Below, piece by piece: positions 24,049 to 33,380 of a DNA stretch of 64,000 nt. This DNA comes from Eubacterium sp. (lineage in GTDB: Bacteria > Bacillota > Clostridia > Oscillospirales > Acutalibacteraceae), in the NCBI GenBank assembly GCA_017886765.1, contig JAGHJI010000069.1:1-64000 (forward strand), in the 5' to 3' direction. The notes under the pieces were generated by a model that was given only the letters and a program-made list of their open reading frames with translations, made no database searches and was not told where the DNA came from. Position numbers and translations under genes: made by a program. Each line of letters starts with the position of its first letter. Within the stretch, counting starts at the first letter, position 1.

Positions 24049-26646
24049 TTACTTGCCGTAATACGCTCTGAGATACATATCCTTGATTTCACTCATAAGC
24101 GGATATCTCGGGTTGGCGGCTGTGCACTGGTCATCAAAAGCCTGTTCAACCATATCGTCCAGCGTGTCAAGGAAGTACTTTTCATCAACGCCGTAATCCT
24201 TGATGGTCTTTTTGATACCGCAGTATTCCTTAAGTTCGTCAATCTTCTTGATCAGTCCCTTAAGCTTCGTTTCATCTGTTCTGCCCTTTACTCCAAGCGC
24301 GTCAGCCACCTGTGCGTAGCGTTCCAGCGTGTGAGGATGGTCGTACTGACTGAAAGTACCCATCTTAGCCGGAGCCTCAGCCGCATTGAATTCAAGAACG
24401 TAGTCGATCATAAGCGCGTTGGCAACACCGTGAGGAAGGTGATGGAAAGCGCCCAGCTTGTGCGCCATGGAGTGACATACGCCCAGAAACGCGTTGGCGA
24501 AAGCCATACCTGCCATCGTGGCGGCATTTGCCATTTTCTCCCTTGCTACCGGATCGTTGGGACCATTGTCATAGGCTCTCGGCAGATACTCGAAAATATT
24601 TTTAAGCGCTTCAATAGCAAGACCGTCCGTAAATTCCGTAGCCATCATAGAGGCGTAGGCTTCCAGGGCGTGCGTAACTGCGTCAATACCGGAAGCGGCA
24701 GTAAGGCCCTTGGGAGCTGTCATATGGAAATCAGCGTCAACGATTGCCATATTCGGCATAAGCTGATAGTCGGCAAGCGGATACTTGGTTCCGGTCTTTT
24801 CGTCTGTAATAACGGCGAAAGGCGTTACCTCGGAACCGGTACCTGCTGATGTGGGGATAGCAATAAAGTACGCTTTTTCACCCATTTTCGGGAAGGTGTA
24901 AACTCTCTTGCGGATATCCATGAATCTCATTGCAAGGTCATAGAAATCCTCTTCCGGATGCTCGTAAAGTACCCACATAATCTTAGCGGCGTCCATTGCG
25001 GAACCACCGCCTACCGCGATAATGCAGTCAGGCTGGAACGCATTAATCTGCGCAACGCCCTCTTTCGCGCAGGCAAGGGTCGGGTCCGGAGCAACATTAA
25101 AGAATGTGGAATGAACGATACCCATGGAATCGAGCTTATCTGTAATCGGCTTTGTGTAGCCGTTGTTGTAAAGGAATGAGTCGGTTACGATAAATGCCTT
25201 TTTCTTACCCATCACTGTGCCCAGCTCATCGAGAGCAACAGGGAGACAGCCTTTTTTGATATAAACCTTTTCAGGAGCCCTGAACCAAAGCATATTTTCC
25301 CTTCTTTCCGCAACGGTCTTTATATTGAGCAGGTGCTTAACACCTACATTTTCAGATACTGAGTTGCCGCCCCAGGAGCCGCAGCCCAGTGTAAGTGACG
25401 GAGCCAGATCAAAGTTGTAAAGGTCTCCGATACCGCCGAAGGAAGACGGCGTATTGACAAGAATACGGCAGGTCTTCATACGCGCGGCAAATTCGTCGAT
25501 CTTTGCTCTCTGTGTTGTTTCATTCAGATAAACAGAAGAAGTATGACCGTAACCGCCGTCTGCAATAAGCTGTTCCGCTTTATCCAGCGCGTCGCTGAAA
25601 TCATTGCTCTTATACATAGCCAGTACGGGAGAAAGCTTTTCGTGCGCGAATTCCTCGCTGATGTCAACGGACTCGACCTCGCCGATCAGAATCTTGGTCT
25701 CCTCCGGTACCTTAACGCCTGCCAAAGCGGCGATGGTCACAGGTTTCTGACCAACGATTTTCGCATTCAGCGCACCGTTGATAATAATTGTCTTGCGCAC
25801 CTTGTCAATCTCGTCACCCTTGAGGAAATAACAGCCTCTGTCCTCAAACTCCTTGCGTACTTCTTTATAAACCTTTTTGTCGACGATACAGGACTGCTCT
25901 GAAGCACAGATCATACCGTTATCAAAGGTCTTGGAATGGATAATGGAATTGACCGCTTTAACGATATCCGCGCTCTCGTCAATGATTGCCGGGGTGTTTC
26001 CGGCGCCTACGCCCAGAGCCGGCTTGCCGCTGGAATAAGCAGCCTTGACCATACCGGGACCGCCTGTAGCGAGGATAATATCAGCTTCTTTCATCAGAAG
26101 ATTTGTCATGTCCAGTGACGGCGCGTCGATCCAGGAAATAATGCCCTCGGGAGCGCCTGCCTCAACAGCAGCCTCAAGAACCACCTGAGCGGCAGCTGCA
26201 GTTGATTTTTTCGCTCTCGGATGAGGAGAAATGATAATACCGTTTCTCGTCTTAAGGGCGATAAGCGTTTTAAATATTGCCGTGGAAGTGGGGTTCGTAG
26301 TTGGAATAACAGCGGCAATAACACCCAGAGGCTCCGCAATCCTCATTGTGCCGAAAGCCTTGTTCTCTTCAATAACGCCGCAGGTCTTTGTGTTCTTATA
26401 CTTATTATAGATATACTCAGCAGCATAGTGGTTTTTGATAACCTTATCCTCAACTATGCCCATACCCGTTTCCTCAACCGCCATCTTTGCCAGAGGAATC
26501 CTCTGCATATTCGCGGCTTTGGCAGCAGCCAGGAAAATCTTATCAACCTGCTCCTGCGTGTAGGTTGAAAACTTTTTCTGCGCGGCGCGAACCTTAGCAA
26601 GCTCCGCTTCAAGCTTTTCAACACTGTCGATAACTTCTCTTGCCAT
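24049..26646 (-). CDS. adhE: Bifunctional acetaldehyde-CoA/alcohol dehydrogenase
   Basis: 865 residues from ATG 26646; an upstream in-frame ATG is part of the GGAGG site itself. The N-terminal half is an aldehyde dehydrogenase (VIPTTNPTSTAIFKTLIAL; catalytic Cys in GMICASEQS). The C-terminal half is an iron-dependent alcohol dehydrogenase (AVGGGSAMDAAKI, CHSMAHKLGAFHHLPHG with iron-binding His). It reduces acetyl-CoA to ethanol in two steps, regenerating 2 NAD, and in relatives forms spirosomes. A Rex-type operator overlaps its promoter. Confidence 0.97.
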   Translation of the reverse strand: MAREVIDSVEKLEAELAKVRAAQKKFSTYTQEQVDKIFLAAAKAANMQRIPLAKMAVEETGMGIVEDKVIKNHYAAEYIYNKYKNTKTCGVIEENKAFGTMRIAEPLGVIAAVIPTTNPTSTAIFKTLIALKTRNGIIISPHPRAKKSTAAAAQVVLEAAVEAGAPEGIISWIDAPSLDMTNLLMKEADIILATGGPGMVKAAYSSGKPALGVGAGNTPAIIDESADIVKAVNSIIHSKTFDNGMICASEQSCIVDKKVYKEVRKEFEDRGCYFLKGDEIDKVRKTIIINGALNAKIVGQKPVTIAALAGVKVPEETKILIGEVESVDISEEFAHEKLSPVLAMYKSNDFSDALDKAEQLIADGGYGHTSSVYLNETTQRAKIDEFAARMKTCRILVNTPSSFGGIGDLYNFDLAPSLTLGCGSWGGNSVSENVGVKHLLNIKTVAERRENMLWFRAPEKVYIKKGCLPVALDELGTVMGKKKAFIVTDSFLYNNGYTKPITDKLDSMGIVHSTFFNVAPDPTLACAKEGVAQINAFQPDCIIAVGGGSAMDAAKIMWVLYEHPEEDFYDLAMRFMDIRKRVYTFPKMGEKAYFIAIPTSAGTGSEVTPFAVITDEKTGTKYPLADYQLMPNMAIVDADFHMTAPKGLTAASGIDAVTHALEAYASMMATEFTDGLAIEALKNIFEYLPRAYDNGPNDPVAREKMANAATMAGMAFANAFLGVCHSMAHKLGAFHHLPHGVANALMIDYVLEFNAAEAPAKMGTFSQYDHPHTLERYAQVADALGVKGRTDETKLKGLIKKIDELKEYCGIKKTIKDYGVDEKYFLDTLDDMVEQAFDDQCTAANPRYPLMSEIKDMYLRAYYGK

Positions 26647-26702
26647 TTTGTCTACCTCCATAAACTGTATCTGCCGGAATAAAAATCTCCGCTTTTCGCA
26701 AA

Positions 26703-26720
26703 TCGTTAATTTATTAACAA
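26703..26720. promoter_or_regulatory. Rex-type operator at adhE
   Basis: TCGTTAATTTATTAACAA matches the Rex consensus TTGTTAA-N4-TTAACAA with a single mismatch. It lies just downstream of the adhE -10 box, over the predicted start, where binding would block transcription. Rex releases DNA when NADH rises, inducing ethanol formation. Confidence 0.82.
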
Positions 26721-26733
26721 TTTGATCGTAGAT

Positions 26734-26762
26734 ATAATAATATTAAATAAAAACAATTTCAA
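26734..26762 (-). promoter_or_regulatory. adhE promoter
   Basis: Minus strand: -35 TTGAAA (26757-26762), 17-bp spacer, -10 TATTAT (26734-26739). Upstream to 26890 the sequence is almost pure A/T tracts, possibly an UP element; no gene is seen there. Confidence 0.7.
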
Positions 26763-26890
26763 TATTTTTTGTGTGATTTCTCCATATGATATAAAAATGA
26801 TAAAAAAATAACAATATTTTTGTGCTGTTTTTTTCTCAATTTTTTAATTTGTGAAAAATTTAACAAATTCGTTCTGTAATCTGACAAAAT

Positions 26891-26918
26891 AAAAGAGCCA
26901 ATCTTATATCAGCTCTTT
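26891..26918 (-). terminator. Terminator at the end of pflA
   Basis: AAAGAGC and GCTCTTT flank a 13-nt loop, with TTTTATTTTG following on the minus strand. The stem begins inside the pflA stop codon. Confidence 0.72.
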
Positions 26919-27636
26919 ATCTCTTTATACTATTATCCAGGATTGTCTGGAGTTCCTTTAATCTTTCTTTGTCAAGGGCAAGAGTTTCTTTCAGCGGATT
27001 GTCAATTTTAAGATTATCATATTTAAAAAATCCCATCGTGTGAAAGGCAAGCAATTCGTATTTTTCAAATTGAAACTGTTTGGAAAATTCAGCGTATTTT
27101 TTTATGCTTTCGGCGCTGTCATTTATACCGGGCACAATGACCGTTCTTAACCAGAGTCTTATCCCCCTTTCAGAACAATACTTACCTATGGCGACAAAAT
27201 GGTCAAAATTGCCTTTGGTATATTGGGCATAATCCTCCCTGTCATAAAATTTCAGGTCCAGTATAACAAGGTCGGCGCCGTCAAGAGCTTTTTTAACAGA
27301 ATCCGTCAAAGGCACGCTGCCGGAGGTATCAACAGCATAATGGATATTCTCCTCTTTAAGCAGCTTTCCGGTCTCAATAATAAATTCCGCATTTAAAAGA
27401 GGCTCTCCTCCGGAAAAGGTAACACCGCCGCCGTTTTTAAAATAAGGCTTGTACCGCTTTATTTTTTTTACCAGATCTTCAGACGTCCATGCGTTGCCGG
27501 ACTTATACCAGGTATCGGGATTATGGCAGTAGACGCACCGCAGCGGACAGCCGGTCAGAAACACGGCGTAGCGTATACCGTCGCCGTCCAGCGCCGCCAT
27601 GGATTCAAAGGAATGTATATCAGCCGTCAAAGCCAT
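26917..27636 (-). CDS. pflA: Pyruvate formate-lyase activating enzyme (radical SAM)
   Basis: 239 residues from ATG 27636 (AGGAGAT, 7 nt spacing). TGCPLRCVYCHNPDTW holds the CxxxCxxC cluster; VTFSGGEPLL is the SAM-binding GGE motif; KFYDREDYAQYTKGNFDHF and LRTVIVPGIND fit PflA. It uses SAM to place the glycyl radical on PflB. Its ribosome site and first codons lie inside the end of a RAYT transposase gene, which now separates it from pflB. Confidence 0.94.
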   Translation of the reverse strand: MALTADIHSFESMAALDGDGIRYAVFLTGCPLRCVYCHNPDTWYKSGNAWTSEDLVKKIKRYKPYFKNGGGVTFSGGEPLLNAEFIIETGKLLKEENIHYAVDTSGSVPLTDSVKKALDGADLVILDLKFYDREDYAQYTKGNFDHFVAIGKYCSERGIRLWLRTVIVPGINDSAESIKKYAEFSKQFQFEKYELLAFHTMGFFKYDNLKIDNPLKETLALDKERLKELQTILDNSIKR

Positions 27637-28147
27637 TTTTATCATCTCCTGTATAATATTTATCGTCATGCCATCTAAGAGGATTATCTTCTATGTATTG
27701 CCATATGTTCAGATAATCCGCTTCATTTCGTATGATGTGGTCGTAAAAGGAACGCTGGAAAATGCGTGTGCCTGCAGATTTTTTTAATGAATTCATTTCC
27801 TTTGTTGATGTGTATTTTAACCATGCAACAATATTTGATATTGTAGGGGACGGGTCTCCCGTCCCGTTATGATTGATTATTGCCAAAATAATATGTATAT
27901 GATTGGGCATAATTACATATTTATCAACAATTACATTTGGATATTTATTAGAAATTTCATTGATTAATTTCAAAACAATATCACCGTATATTGTCAATTT
28001 CGGGACGGGAGACCCGTCCCCTACGTTAATTTGCGATAATATTTCTTTTCGATTATGCGTACATATCGTGATAAAATATGCGCCGTTTTGGCTGTAATCA
28101 AACTGTTTTAACCTGTTTGTTTTTCTCTTTGGACAAACATCATGCAT
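27620..28147 (-). CDS. REP-associated tyrosine transposase (RAYT) inserted between pflB and pflA
   Basis: About 175 residues from ATG 28147 (an ATG 18 bp upstream is possible; no clear ribosome site for either). Y1-type HUH nuclease: YFITICTHNRK, the metal-binding MPNHIHIIL, and a tyrosine in RNEADYLNIWQYIEDNPLRWH. Two 24-bp palindromic REP copies lie in frame inside the gene, encoding GTGDPSPT and VGDGSPVP. The C terminus (KYYTGDDKNGFDG) is spliced onto the pflA start region and overlaps it by 17 bp. RAYTs move or copy REP elements. Confidence 0.9.
   Translation of the reverse strand: MHDVCPKRKTNRLKQFDYSQNGAYFITICTHNRKEILSQINVGDGSPVPKLTIYGDIVLKLINEISNKYPNVIVDKYVIMPNHIHIILAIINHNGTGDPSPTISNIVAWLKYTSTKEMNSLKKSAGTRIFQRSFYDHIIRNEADYLNIWQYIEDNPLRWHDDKYYTGDDKNGFDG
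27843..27866. repeat. REP element copy 1, inside the RAYT gene
   Basis: GTA-GGGGACGGG-TCT-CCCGTCCC-G: a palindromic hairpin of 8 bp with a 3-nt loop. It is in inverted orientation to the second copy at 28001-28024 and identical over 24 bp. Confidence 0.9.
28001..28024. repeat. REP element copy 2, inverted, inside the RAYT gene
   Basis: Exact reverse complement of copy 1 over 24 bp, 134 bp away. It is read in a different frame, so the two copies give different peptides without breaking the gene. Confidence 0.9.
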
Positions 28148-28163
28148 AATAAAAGAATAACAC

Positions 28164-28199
28164 AAAACCCGTTGAAATACAATGACTCCAACGGGTTTT
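28164..28199 (-). terminator. Terminator after pflB
   Basis: AAAACCCGTTG and CAACGGGTTTT pair around a 14-nt loop, followed by GTGTTATTCTTTT. It separates pflB from the RAYT gene and pflA, so pflA must rely on read-through or another promoter. Confidence 0.75.
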
Positions 28200-28221
28200 A
28201 TCCATAAACTGTAAAGAACGA

Positions 28222-30450
28222 TTACATAGACGTATGGAATGTTCTTGCGATAACCTCTTCCTGCTTTTCTCTTGTAAGCTTATTGAAGTTTACGGCATAT
28301 CCGCTTACACGAATCGTGAGAGAAGGATAAAGAGTCGGGTCGTTCATAGCCGCGATAAGCTTTTCACGGTTAAGAACATTGACGTTAAGATGATGCGCGT
28401 CCTGCGCAAAATAGCCGTCAAGCATGGTTGTAAGGTGGTCGATCTGCTCCTGTCTGTCATGACCCAGTGTATCTGGTGTAATGGAGAAGGTGTTTGAAAT
28501 ACCATCCTGACAGCAGGCATAGTCCAGCTTGGCAACGGAGTTCAGTGACGCGAGAGCGCCTTCTGCGTCCCTGCCGTGCATCGGGTTTGCTCCCGGAGCA
28601 AAAGGTTCGCCGGCTTTACGTCCGTCAGGCGTTGAACCTGTCTTTTTACCGTACATTACATTGGATGTGATCGTAAGAATAGAAAGCGTATGCTTAGCGC
28701 CGCGGTACGCAGGCGTCTTGCAAAGCTCATGATAGAAATAATCAACAAGCTCCTTGCCGATAAGGTCTACCCTGTCATCATCGTTGCCGTATTTTGGGAA
28801 ATCTCCCTCAACATTAAATTCGGTGATGATGCCGCGCTCGTCCTTGATCGGCGTTACCTTCGCGTACTTGATGGCTGAAAGCGAATCGGTGGCAACGGAC
28901 ATACCGGAAACACCGAAAGCCATTAGTCTTTCCACATTTGTATCATGAAGACCCATCATAAGTCTTTCATAAGCGTATTTATCGTGCATATAGTGGATGA
29001 CGTTCATGGTGTTTACATAAAGCTTCGCCATCCAGGAAAGGTACTTTTTATAGGAAGCCATTACCTTGTCATAATCAAGGACTTCTTCCTCAAATACTTC
29101 TCCCGCGGGAGCAATCTGCTCGCCTTCGATCTCATCCTTACCGCCGTTAAGCGCCATAAGAAGTACTTTGGCAAGATTGCATCTGGCGCCGAAGAACTGC
29201 ATCTGCTTGCCTTCCTTCATAGCGGATACGCAGCAGGCAATGGCATAGTCGTCGCCGTACATTCTTCTCATAACATCGTCGTTTTCATACTGGATAGAGT
29301 CGGTATCTATGGAAACCTGAGCGCAGAAATCCTTGAATCCCTGAGGAAGATGCTCTGACCAGAGAACTGTGATGTTCGGCTCAGCGGACGGTCCGAGATT
29401 GTAAAGCGTCTGCAGAACACGGAAAGAAGTCTTGGAGCACATAGATTTGCCCTCACCCGTTACACCAGCAAGGGAAAGTGTTACCCAAACCGGATCTCCG
29501 GCAAAAAGCTCGTTGTATTCCGGTGTACGAAGGTGACGTACCAGACGAAGCTTAAGAACAAGATCGTCGATCAGCTCCTGCGCGCCTTTTTCGTCAAGAG
29601 TTCCCTCAGCAAGATCTCTTTCAATATAGCAGTCGATAAACTCAGCGATTCTGCCGATGGAGTTTGCGGCGCCGTTCTGCTCCTTGATAGCTCCGAGATA
29701 ACCGAAATACAGCCACTGGATCGCTTCCTTGGCCGTTGTGGCAGGCTTTGAAATATCATAACCGTAATCAAGAGCTAGTCCCTTGAGCTGATTCATGAAG
29801 TCAAGCTGCTTGGAAAGATCCTCAAGAAGATGAATGGTCTCCTCGTCAAAAACATCCGCTTCCCCTATTCTTTTCTTGTCAAGCTTTTTCTGCTCAATCA
29901 GATAATCCATACCGTACAGCGCGATACGTCTGTAGTCGCCGATAATTCTTCCGCGGGCATAAGCGTCCGGCAGACCGGTAAGAATACCTGCGTGACGCGC
30001 CTTTTTCATTGTGTCGGTATAAACACGGAACACACCAGTATTATGAGTGGTCCTGTATGTGAACTCGTCCTTGATCTTGTCGGAAATCTCATAGCCGTAA
30101 GCATGACATGCCTGAACGGCATTTCTGTATCCGGCAAAGGGAGATACGCCTCTTTTCAGCGGCTCGTCGGTCTGTAATCCAACGATTATATCCTTTTCCT
30201 TATCAATATATCCCGGCTTGTGTGAAAGGATTGAAAGCACCTTTTCCGTATCCACGTCAAGCACACCGCCGTTTTCATTTTCTTTGATCAGAAGCTCTTT
30301 AACCTGCTCAAGAACGTCCTTTGTTCTGTCCGTAGCACCCGCAAGAAAAGATGAATCCCCATCATAGGCAGTGTAGTTGAGTTTAATGAAATTGCTTACG
30401 TTGATCTCATCACACCATACGCCTTCTTTAAAGTTTCTCCACGCTTCCAT
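28222..30450 (-). CDS. pflB: Pyruvate formate-lyase
   Basis: 742 residues, typical length. [10 protein letters not shown] holds the active-site Cys pair; [26 protein letters not shown] near the C terminus has the radical Gly at about residue 717. Converts pyruvate and CoA to acetyl-CoA and formate under strict anaerobiosis. Start has GGAGGAAAATAA before the ATG. Only 40 bp separate it from the DUF134 gene upstream, with no terminator, so the two are probably co-transcribed. Confidence 0.97.
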   Translation of the reverse strand: MEAWRNFKEGVWCDEINVSNFIKLNYTAYDGDSSFLAGATDRTKDVLEQVKELLIKENENGGVLDVDTEKVLSILSHKPGYIDKEKDIIVGLQTDEPLKRGVSPFAGYRNAVQACHAYGYEISDKIKDEFTYRTTHNTGVFRVYTDTMKKARHAGILTGLPDAYARGRIIGDYRRIALYGMDYLIEQKKLDKKRIGEADVFDEETIHLLEDLSKQLDFMNQLKGLALDYGYDISKPATTAKEAIQWLYFGYLGAIKEQNGAANSIGRIAEFIDCYIERDLAEGTLDEKGAQELIDDLVLKLRLVRHLRTPEYNELFAGDPVWVTLSLAGVTGEGKSMCSKTSFRVLQTLYNLGPSAEPNITVLWSEHLPQGFKDFCAQVSIDTDSIQYENDDVMRRMYGDDYAIACCVSAMKEGKQMQFFGARCNLAKVLLMALNGGKDEIEGEQIAPAGEVFEEEVLDYDKVMASYKKYLSWMAKLYVNTMNVIHYMHDKYAYERLMMGLHDTNVERLMAFGVSGMSVATDSLSAIKYAKVTPIKDERGIITEFNVEGDFPKYGNDDDRVDLIGKELVDYFYHELCKTPAYRGAKHTLSILTITSNVMYGKKTGSTPDGRKAGEPFAPGANPMHGRDAEGALASLNSVAKLDYACCQDGISNTFSITPDTLGHDRQEQIDHLTTMLDGYFAQDAHHLNVNVLNREKLIAAMNDPTLYPSLTIRVSGYAVNFNKLTREKQEEVIARTFHTSM

Positions 30451-30490
30451 TTATTTTCCTCCTAAAAATAAAATATATAAAAATATTTAA

Positions 30491-30904
30491 TCAGTTATAT
30501 TGTACCACAAAGCACTCCATACCCGGCTCGTGAAAAATACCGATACATCTGTCGCAGGAGCCGTGTTTGCATCTGCCGCACCGGTTCTTTCCGCACTGAC
30601 CGCAGCAATGTTTGGAATTGGGGCAGACCTCATAGTCGCCGCCCTCCACCTTAATGGCTTTGCTGTTTACGATTGAATCGGAAATCTTGTACCTTACCGT
30701 ATCGTAAATGGCGGTTATCGTGGAGCGGGCAACCTGCATCTGCCTGGCGCATTCCTGCTGCGTCAGCCCCACATAATCAATAAGCCTGACCACTTCGTAT
30801 TCATCCACGGTAATATCAATCGTTTTATCCTTATTTGCGTTTACATTGTAGTTTTTTTCATCAGGTACAGAACATACTCTCCTGTGTTTTCTCGGACGGG
30901 ACAT
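30491..30904 (-). CDS. DUF134-family helix-turn-helix protein with Cys-rich tail
   Basis: 137 residues. MSRPRKHRRV, VDEYEVVRLIDYVGLTQQECARQMQVARSTITAIYD is the DUF134 sigma-4-like HTH. The C-terminal third has CCGQCGKNRCGRCKHGSCDRC, eight Cys that could bind Fe-S or zinc. Many DUF134 proteins sit beside iron-sulfur or NifB/X-type genes. Here it heads the pflB transcript, which invites a role as a redox- or iron-sensitive regulator, not proven. Ribosome site GAGGTG. Confidence 0.85.
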   Translation of the reverse strand: MSRPRKHRRVCSVPDEKNYNVNANKDKTIDITVDEYEVVRLIDYVGLTQQECARQMQVARSTITAIYDTVRYKISDSIVNSKAIKVEGGDYEVCPNSKHCCGQCGKNRCGRCKHGSCDRCIGIFHEPGMECFVVQYN

Positions 30905-30997
30905 TTAGCACCTCATTTCTCCGCTGGGGAATTATCCGGCCGCTTCAATAAACCGGAAATATCCTCGCCCTGATATATTATCAATGACTACGCTCAT

Positions 30998-31025
30998 ATT
31001 ATACATTATTTCTGACATATGTCAA
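30998..31025 (-). promoter_or_regulatory. Promoter of DUF134-pflB with overlapping 12-bp palindrome
   Basis: Minus strand: -35 TTGACA (31020-31025), 16-bp spacer, -10 TATAAT (30998-31003). TGACATATGTCA (31013-31024) is a perfect palindrome covering the -35 box, a plausible repressor site, possibly for the DUF134 protein itself. Confidence 0.72.
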
Positions 31026-31145
31026 TTATATTTTGCGAAATAGACTGTTTATTTTTTAAAATCGTAACTTTATATAAAATAACAGGAACTGGAAAAAATT
31101 TTTTGCCCATACTGCACAATATAAAATCAAAAGCCCTACATAAAG

Positions 31146-31174
31146 AAAAAGACACACTTACAAAGTGTGTCTTT
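31146..31174 (-). terminator. Terminator after the ferredoxin gene
   Basis: AAAGACACACTT-TGT-AAGTGTGTCTTT stem, followed by TTCTTTATG on the minus strand. Between here and 30905 the sequence holds only the DUF134 promoter. Confidence 0.88.
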
Positions 31175-31193
31175 CCCTTAAGAAATGTATGTC

Positions 31194-31364
31194 TTATGCC
31201 TGAGAAGGAGCGCTTACAGGGCAGGCTGCTTCACAAGCGCCGCACTCGATACATGTGTCAGCGTCGATAACAAATTTGCCGTCACCCTCAGAAATAGCAC
31301 TTACAGGACATTCGGCAGCACAAGCACCGCATGAAATACAATCATCGGAAATTACGTATGCCAT
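31194..31364 (-). CDS. 2[4Fe-4S] ferredoxin
   Basis: 56 residues, MAYVISDDC... ending PSQA. CISCGACAAECP and CIECGACEAACP are the two cluster motifs of clostridial ferredoxin. GGAGGTG lies 8 nt before the ATG; it has its own promoter and terminator. As a low-potential carrier it would link pyruvate or other oxidoreductases to the Rnf complex and hydrogenases. Confidence 0.96.
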   Translation of the reverse strand: MAYVISDDCISCGACAAECPVSAISEGDGKFVIDADTCIECGACEAACPVSAPSQA

Positions 31365-31398
31365 TTATATACACCTCCTACATCAAACTTCCAACTTT

Positions 31399-31427
31399 AA
31401 TATAACAGTAAAAGCATTAAAAATCAA
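31399..31427 (-). promoter_or_regulatory. Ferredoxin promoter
   Basis: Minus strand: -35 TTGATT (31422-31427), 17-bp spacer, -10 TATATT (31399-31404). Confidence 0.75.
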
Positions 31428-31478
31428 GTATTTTTAATGTTTTCCTCTTTTTTCTTTTTCGAATGAAATATAAACAAA

Positions 31479-32333
31479 TTATGATTTACGCTCGGATTTT
31501 ACCGCTCTCGCCCCCGGCGCGTTATCCCTTATGACCATAACATTTTCCCTGTCCGCGATAATCGGGAGACCGTCGGGAGATTTGTCAAGCTGTATCTTGA
31601 CCTTGCCGGTTAAAATGGATGTATCCACAACAACGCCCCTCTCCCCGTTAACTTCCACAACGGTATTTTTCTTAGGCGTTATTTTATTGAGATATTCGTA
31701 TGCATTCTGCTCATATTTCAGACAACACATCAGTCTGCCGCAGGTTCCGCTGATTTTGCTGGGGGCAAGGGAGAGACCCTGGTCCTTTGCCATTTTAATT
31801 GTTACGGAATGAAAATCATCCAGGAAGGTTGAACAGCAAAACGGTCTGCCGCAGATGCCCAGACCGCCCAGCAGTCTGCTTTCATCCCTGACACCGATTT
31901 GCCTGAGTTCAATTCTTGTATGGAAATGGGAACCTAAATCCTTCACAAGTTCTCTGAAATCCACCCTGCCGTCGGCAGTAAAAAAGAAAATGATCTTTGA
32001 CCGGTCAAAAGAATATTCGGCGTCCGTCAAATACATCTCCAGTCCGTGTTTCTTTATTTTTTCCGCGCAGATTTTAAGCGCTTCCTTCTCCAGCTTTTTG
32101 TTCTCCTCAAGTACGGTCAGATCTTCTTCTGTAGCAATTCTTTTCACTGGTTTTAAGGGAGAAACGATTTTATCCTCCTCAATCTCCTTCACCGGATACT
32201 GAGCGGTTCCGCATTCGATGCCCTTGGACGTTTCCACCACCAGCGTCTGACCTCTTTTTATATCAAGACCCCGCGGGTCAAAATAATAAGTCTTGCCCGT
32301 ATCCTTAAAACGGACACCAACAACCTTTATCAT
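31479..32333 (-). CDS. ricT: PSP1-domain protein RicT (YaaT)
   Basis: 284 residues. The PSP1 core VGVRFKDTGKTYYFDP..L.I.RG..VVVETSKG is intact. CGRPFCCSTFL and CGRLMCCLKYE supply Cys used in the [4Fe-4S] clusters of the RicAFT (Y) complex of Bacillus, which helps RNase Y cut operon mRNAs. Follows holB, as in the yaaQ-holB-yaaT order of Bacillus. Ribosome site GGAGGAT. Confidence 0.93.
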   Translation of the reverse strand: MIKVVGVRFKDTGKTYYFDPRGLDIKRGQTLVVETSKGIECGTAQYPVKEIEEDKIVSPLKPVKRIATEEDLTVLEENKKLEKEALKICAEKIKKHGLEMYLTDAEYSFDRSKIIFFFTADGRVDFRELVKDLGSHFHTRIELRQIGVRDESRLLGGLGICGRPFCCSTFLDDFHSVTIKMAKDQGLSLAPSKISGTCGRLMCCLKYEQNAYEYLNKITPKKNTVVEVNGERGVVVDTSILTGKVKIQLDKSPDGLPIIADRENVMVIRDNAPGARAVKSERKS

Positions 32334-32366
32334 TTATATATCCTCCGTTAATTTTACGGCGCATTA

Positions 32367-33350
32367 CTATCTGCCCGCCGCCTGTCTTAAGCTGTAGCAG
32401 ATCTTTGTAATTAAAATCGAATTGTTTGAATTCATTAACGCCATTTTCTTAAGTGTATCACAAACGCGCAGTAAGTCAACCAGTTTTTGTCTGGTAAGTT
32501 TTGTTTTTAACAGCTTGGCTGTATCCTTTTGCCCTGACATAAGCTGCGCGCCGCTGCCGTACACCAAAGCGTCCCTGAAAATATTTTTTAAAAAATCGCA
32601 GGCAAAAACAATAGATTCCCTGTCCTTCTGAAATACCGAACAGGCGCACAAAAGAGAATATTCATTTTCATTCACAAGCGCCCGGCATATATCACGGCAG
32701 ACCTGCGCCATTTCATTTTCCTTTCCGCCGGAAAGGCTGTCGATGGTTTTTCCTATATTTCCGTTGAATGTTTCAAGCCCGCTTTTCGCTTTATCATAAT
32801 CCGTATCGGCAAATCTCGAGCAAATGTACTTGGCGCCCTCATCAGGATCCACACCCTCAAGGGTAACCGTCACCGACCTGGACAGCACCGTTTCCAGCAG
32901 CTTGCTTTTTGACTGAGCCGTAAGTATAAACACGGCGTAGGCCGGCGGCTCCTCTAAAACCTTTAAAAGCGCGTTCTGGGCTGAAATGCTCATACAGTCG
33001 GCATTGCCAAGTATATAGACCTTATGCTCCGCCTCATTCGGCTGAATGAAGACATCCTTTATAATATCCCGCACAACATCAATATGAAAAGAATTGGCGC
33101 CTCCCGGGGCGCTGTACTCAAAAATATCAGGATGAATCCTTTCCTCTGCCTTACGGCACTGGGAGCACTGACCGCACGGTTTTTCCCCGCCCCTGCAAAC
33201 AAGAGCGGACGCCAGCAAACGGGCAAGGGTTTTCTTTCCGAGGCCCTGCTCCCCTTCAATAACCACCGCCTGGGGAAAACGATTGGCGTCAATCAGACAG
33301 CCCAGCTGCTCCGTTATTCTTTTATTTCCGATAAAATCCGATGTTCTCAT
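32367..33350 (-). CDS. holB: DNA polymerase III delta-prime subunit
   Basis: 327 residues. Walker A GEQGLGKKTLARLLA near residue 34, a zinc-binding CRGGEKPCGQCSQC insert, the ALLKVLEEPPAYAVFILT motif and the SRC-region analogue ETVLSRSVTV of clamp-loader delta-prime. It helps load the beta clamp. The ribosome site is weak, suggesting coupling to darA, whose stop lies 30 bp upstream. Confidence 0.93.
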   Translation of the reverse strand: MRTSDFIGNKRITEQLGCLIDANRFPQAVVIEGEQGLGKKTLARLLASALVCRGGEKPCGQCSQCRKAEERIHPDIFEYSAPGGANSFHIDVVRDIIKDVFIQPNEAEHKVYILGNADCMSISAQNALLKVLEEPPAYAVFILTAQSKSKLLETVLSRSVTVTLEGVDPDEGAKYICSRFADTDYDKAKSGLETFNGNIGKTIDSLSGGKENEMAQVCRDICRALVNENEYSLLCACSVFQKDRESIVFACDFLKNIFRDALVYGSGAQLMSGQKDTAKLLKTKLTRQKLVDLLRVCDTLKKMALMNSNNSILITKICYSLRQAAGR

Positions 33351-33380
33351 AACATTTACAAATATGTAACCATAATGTAA

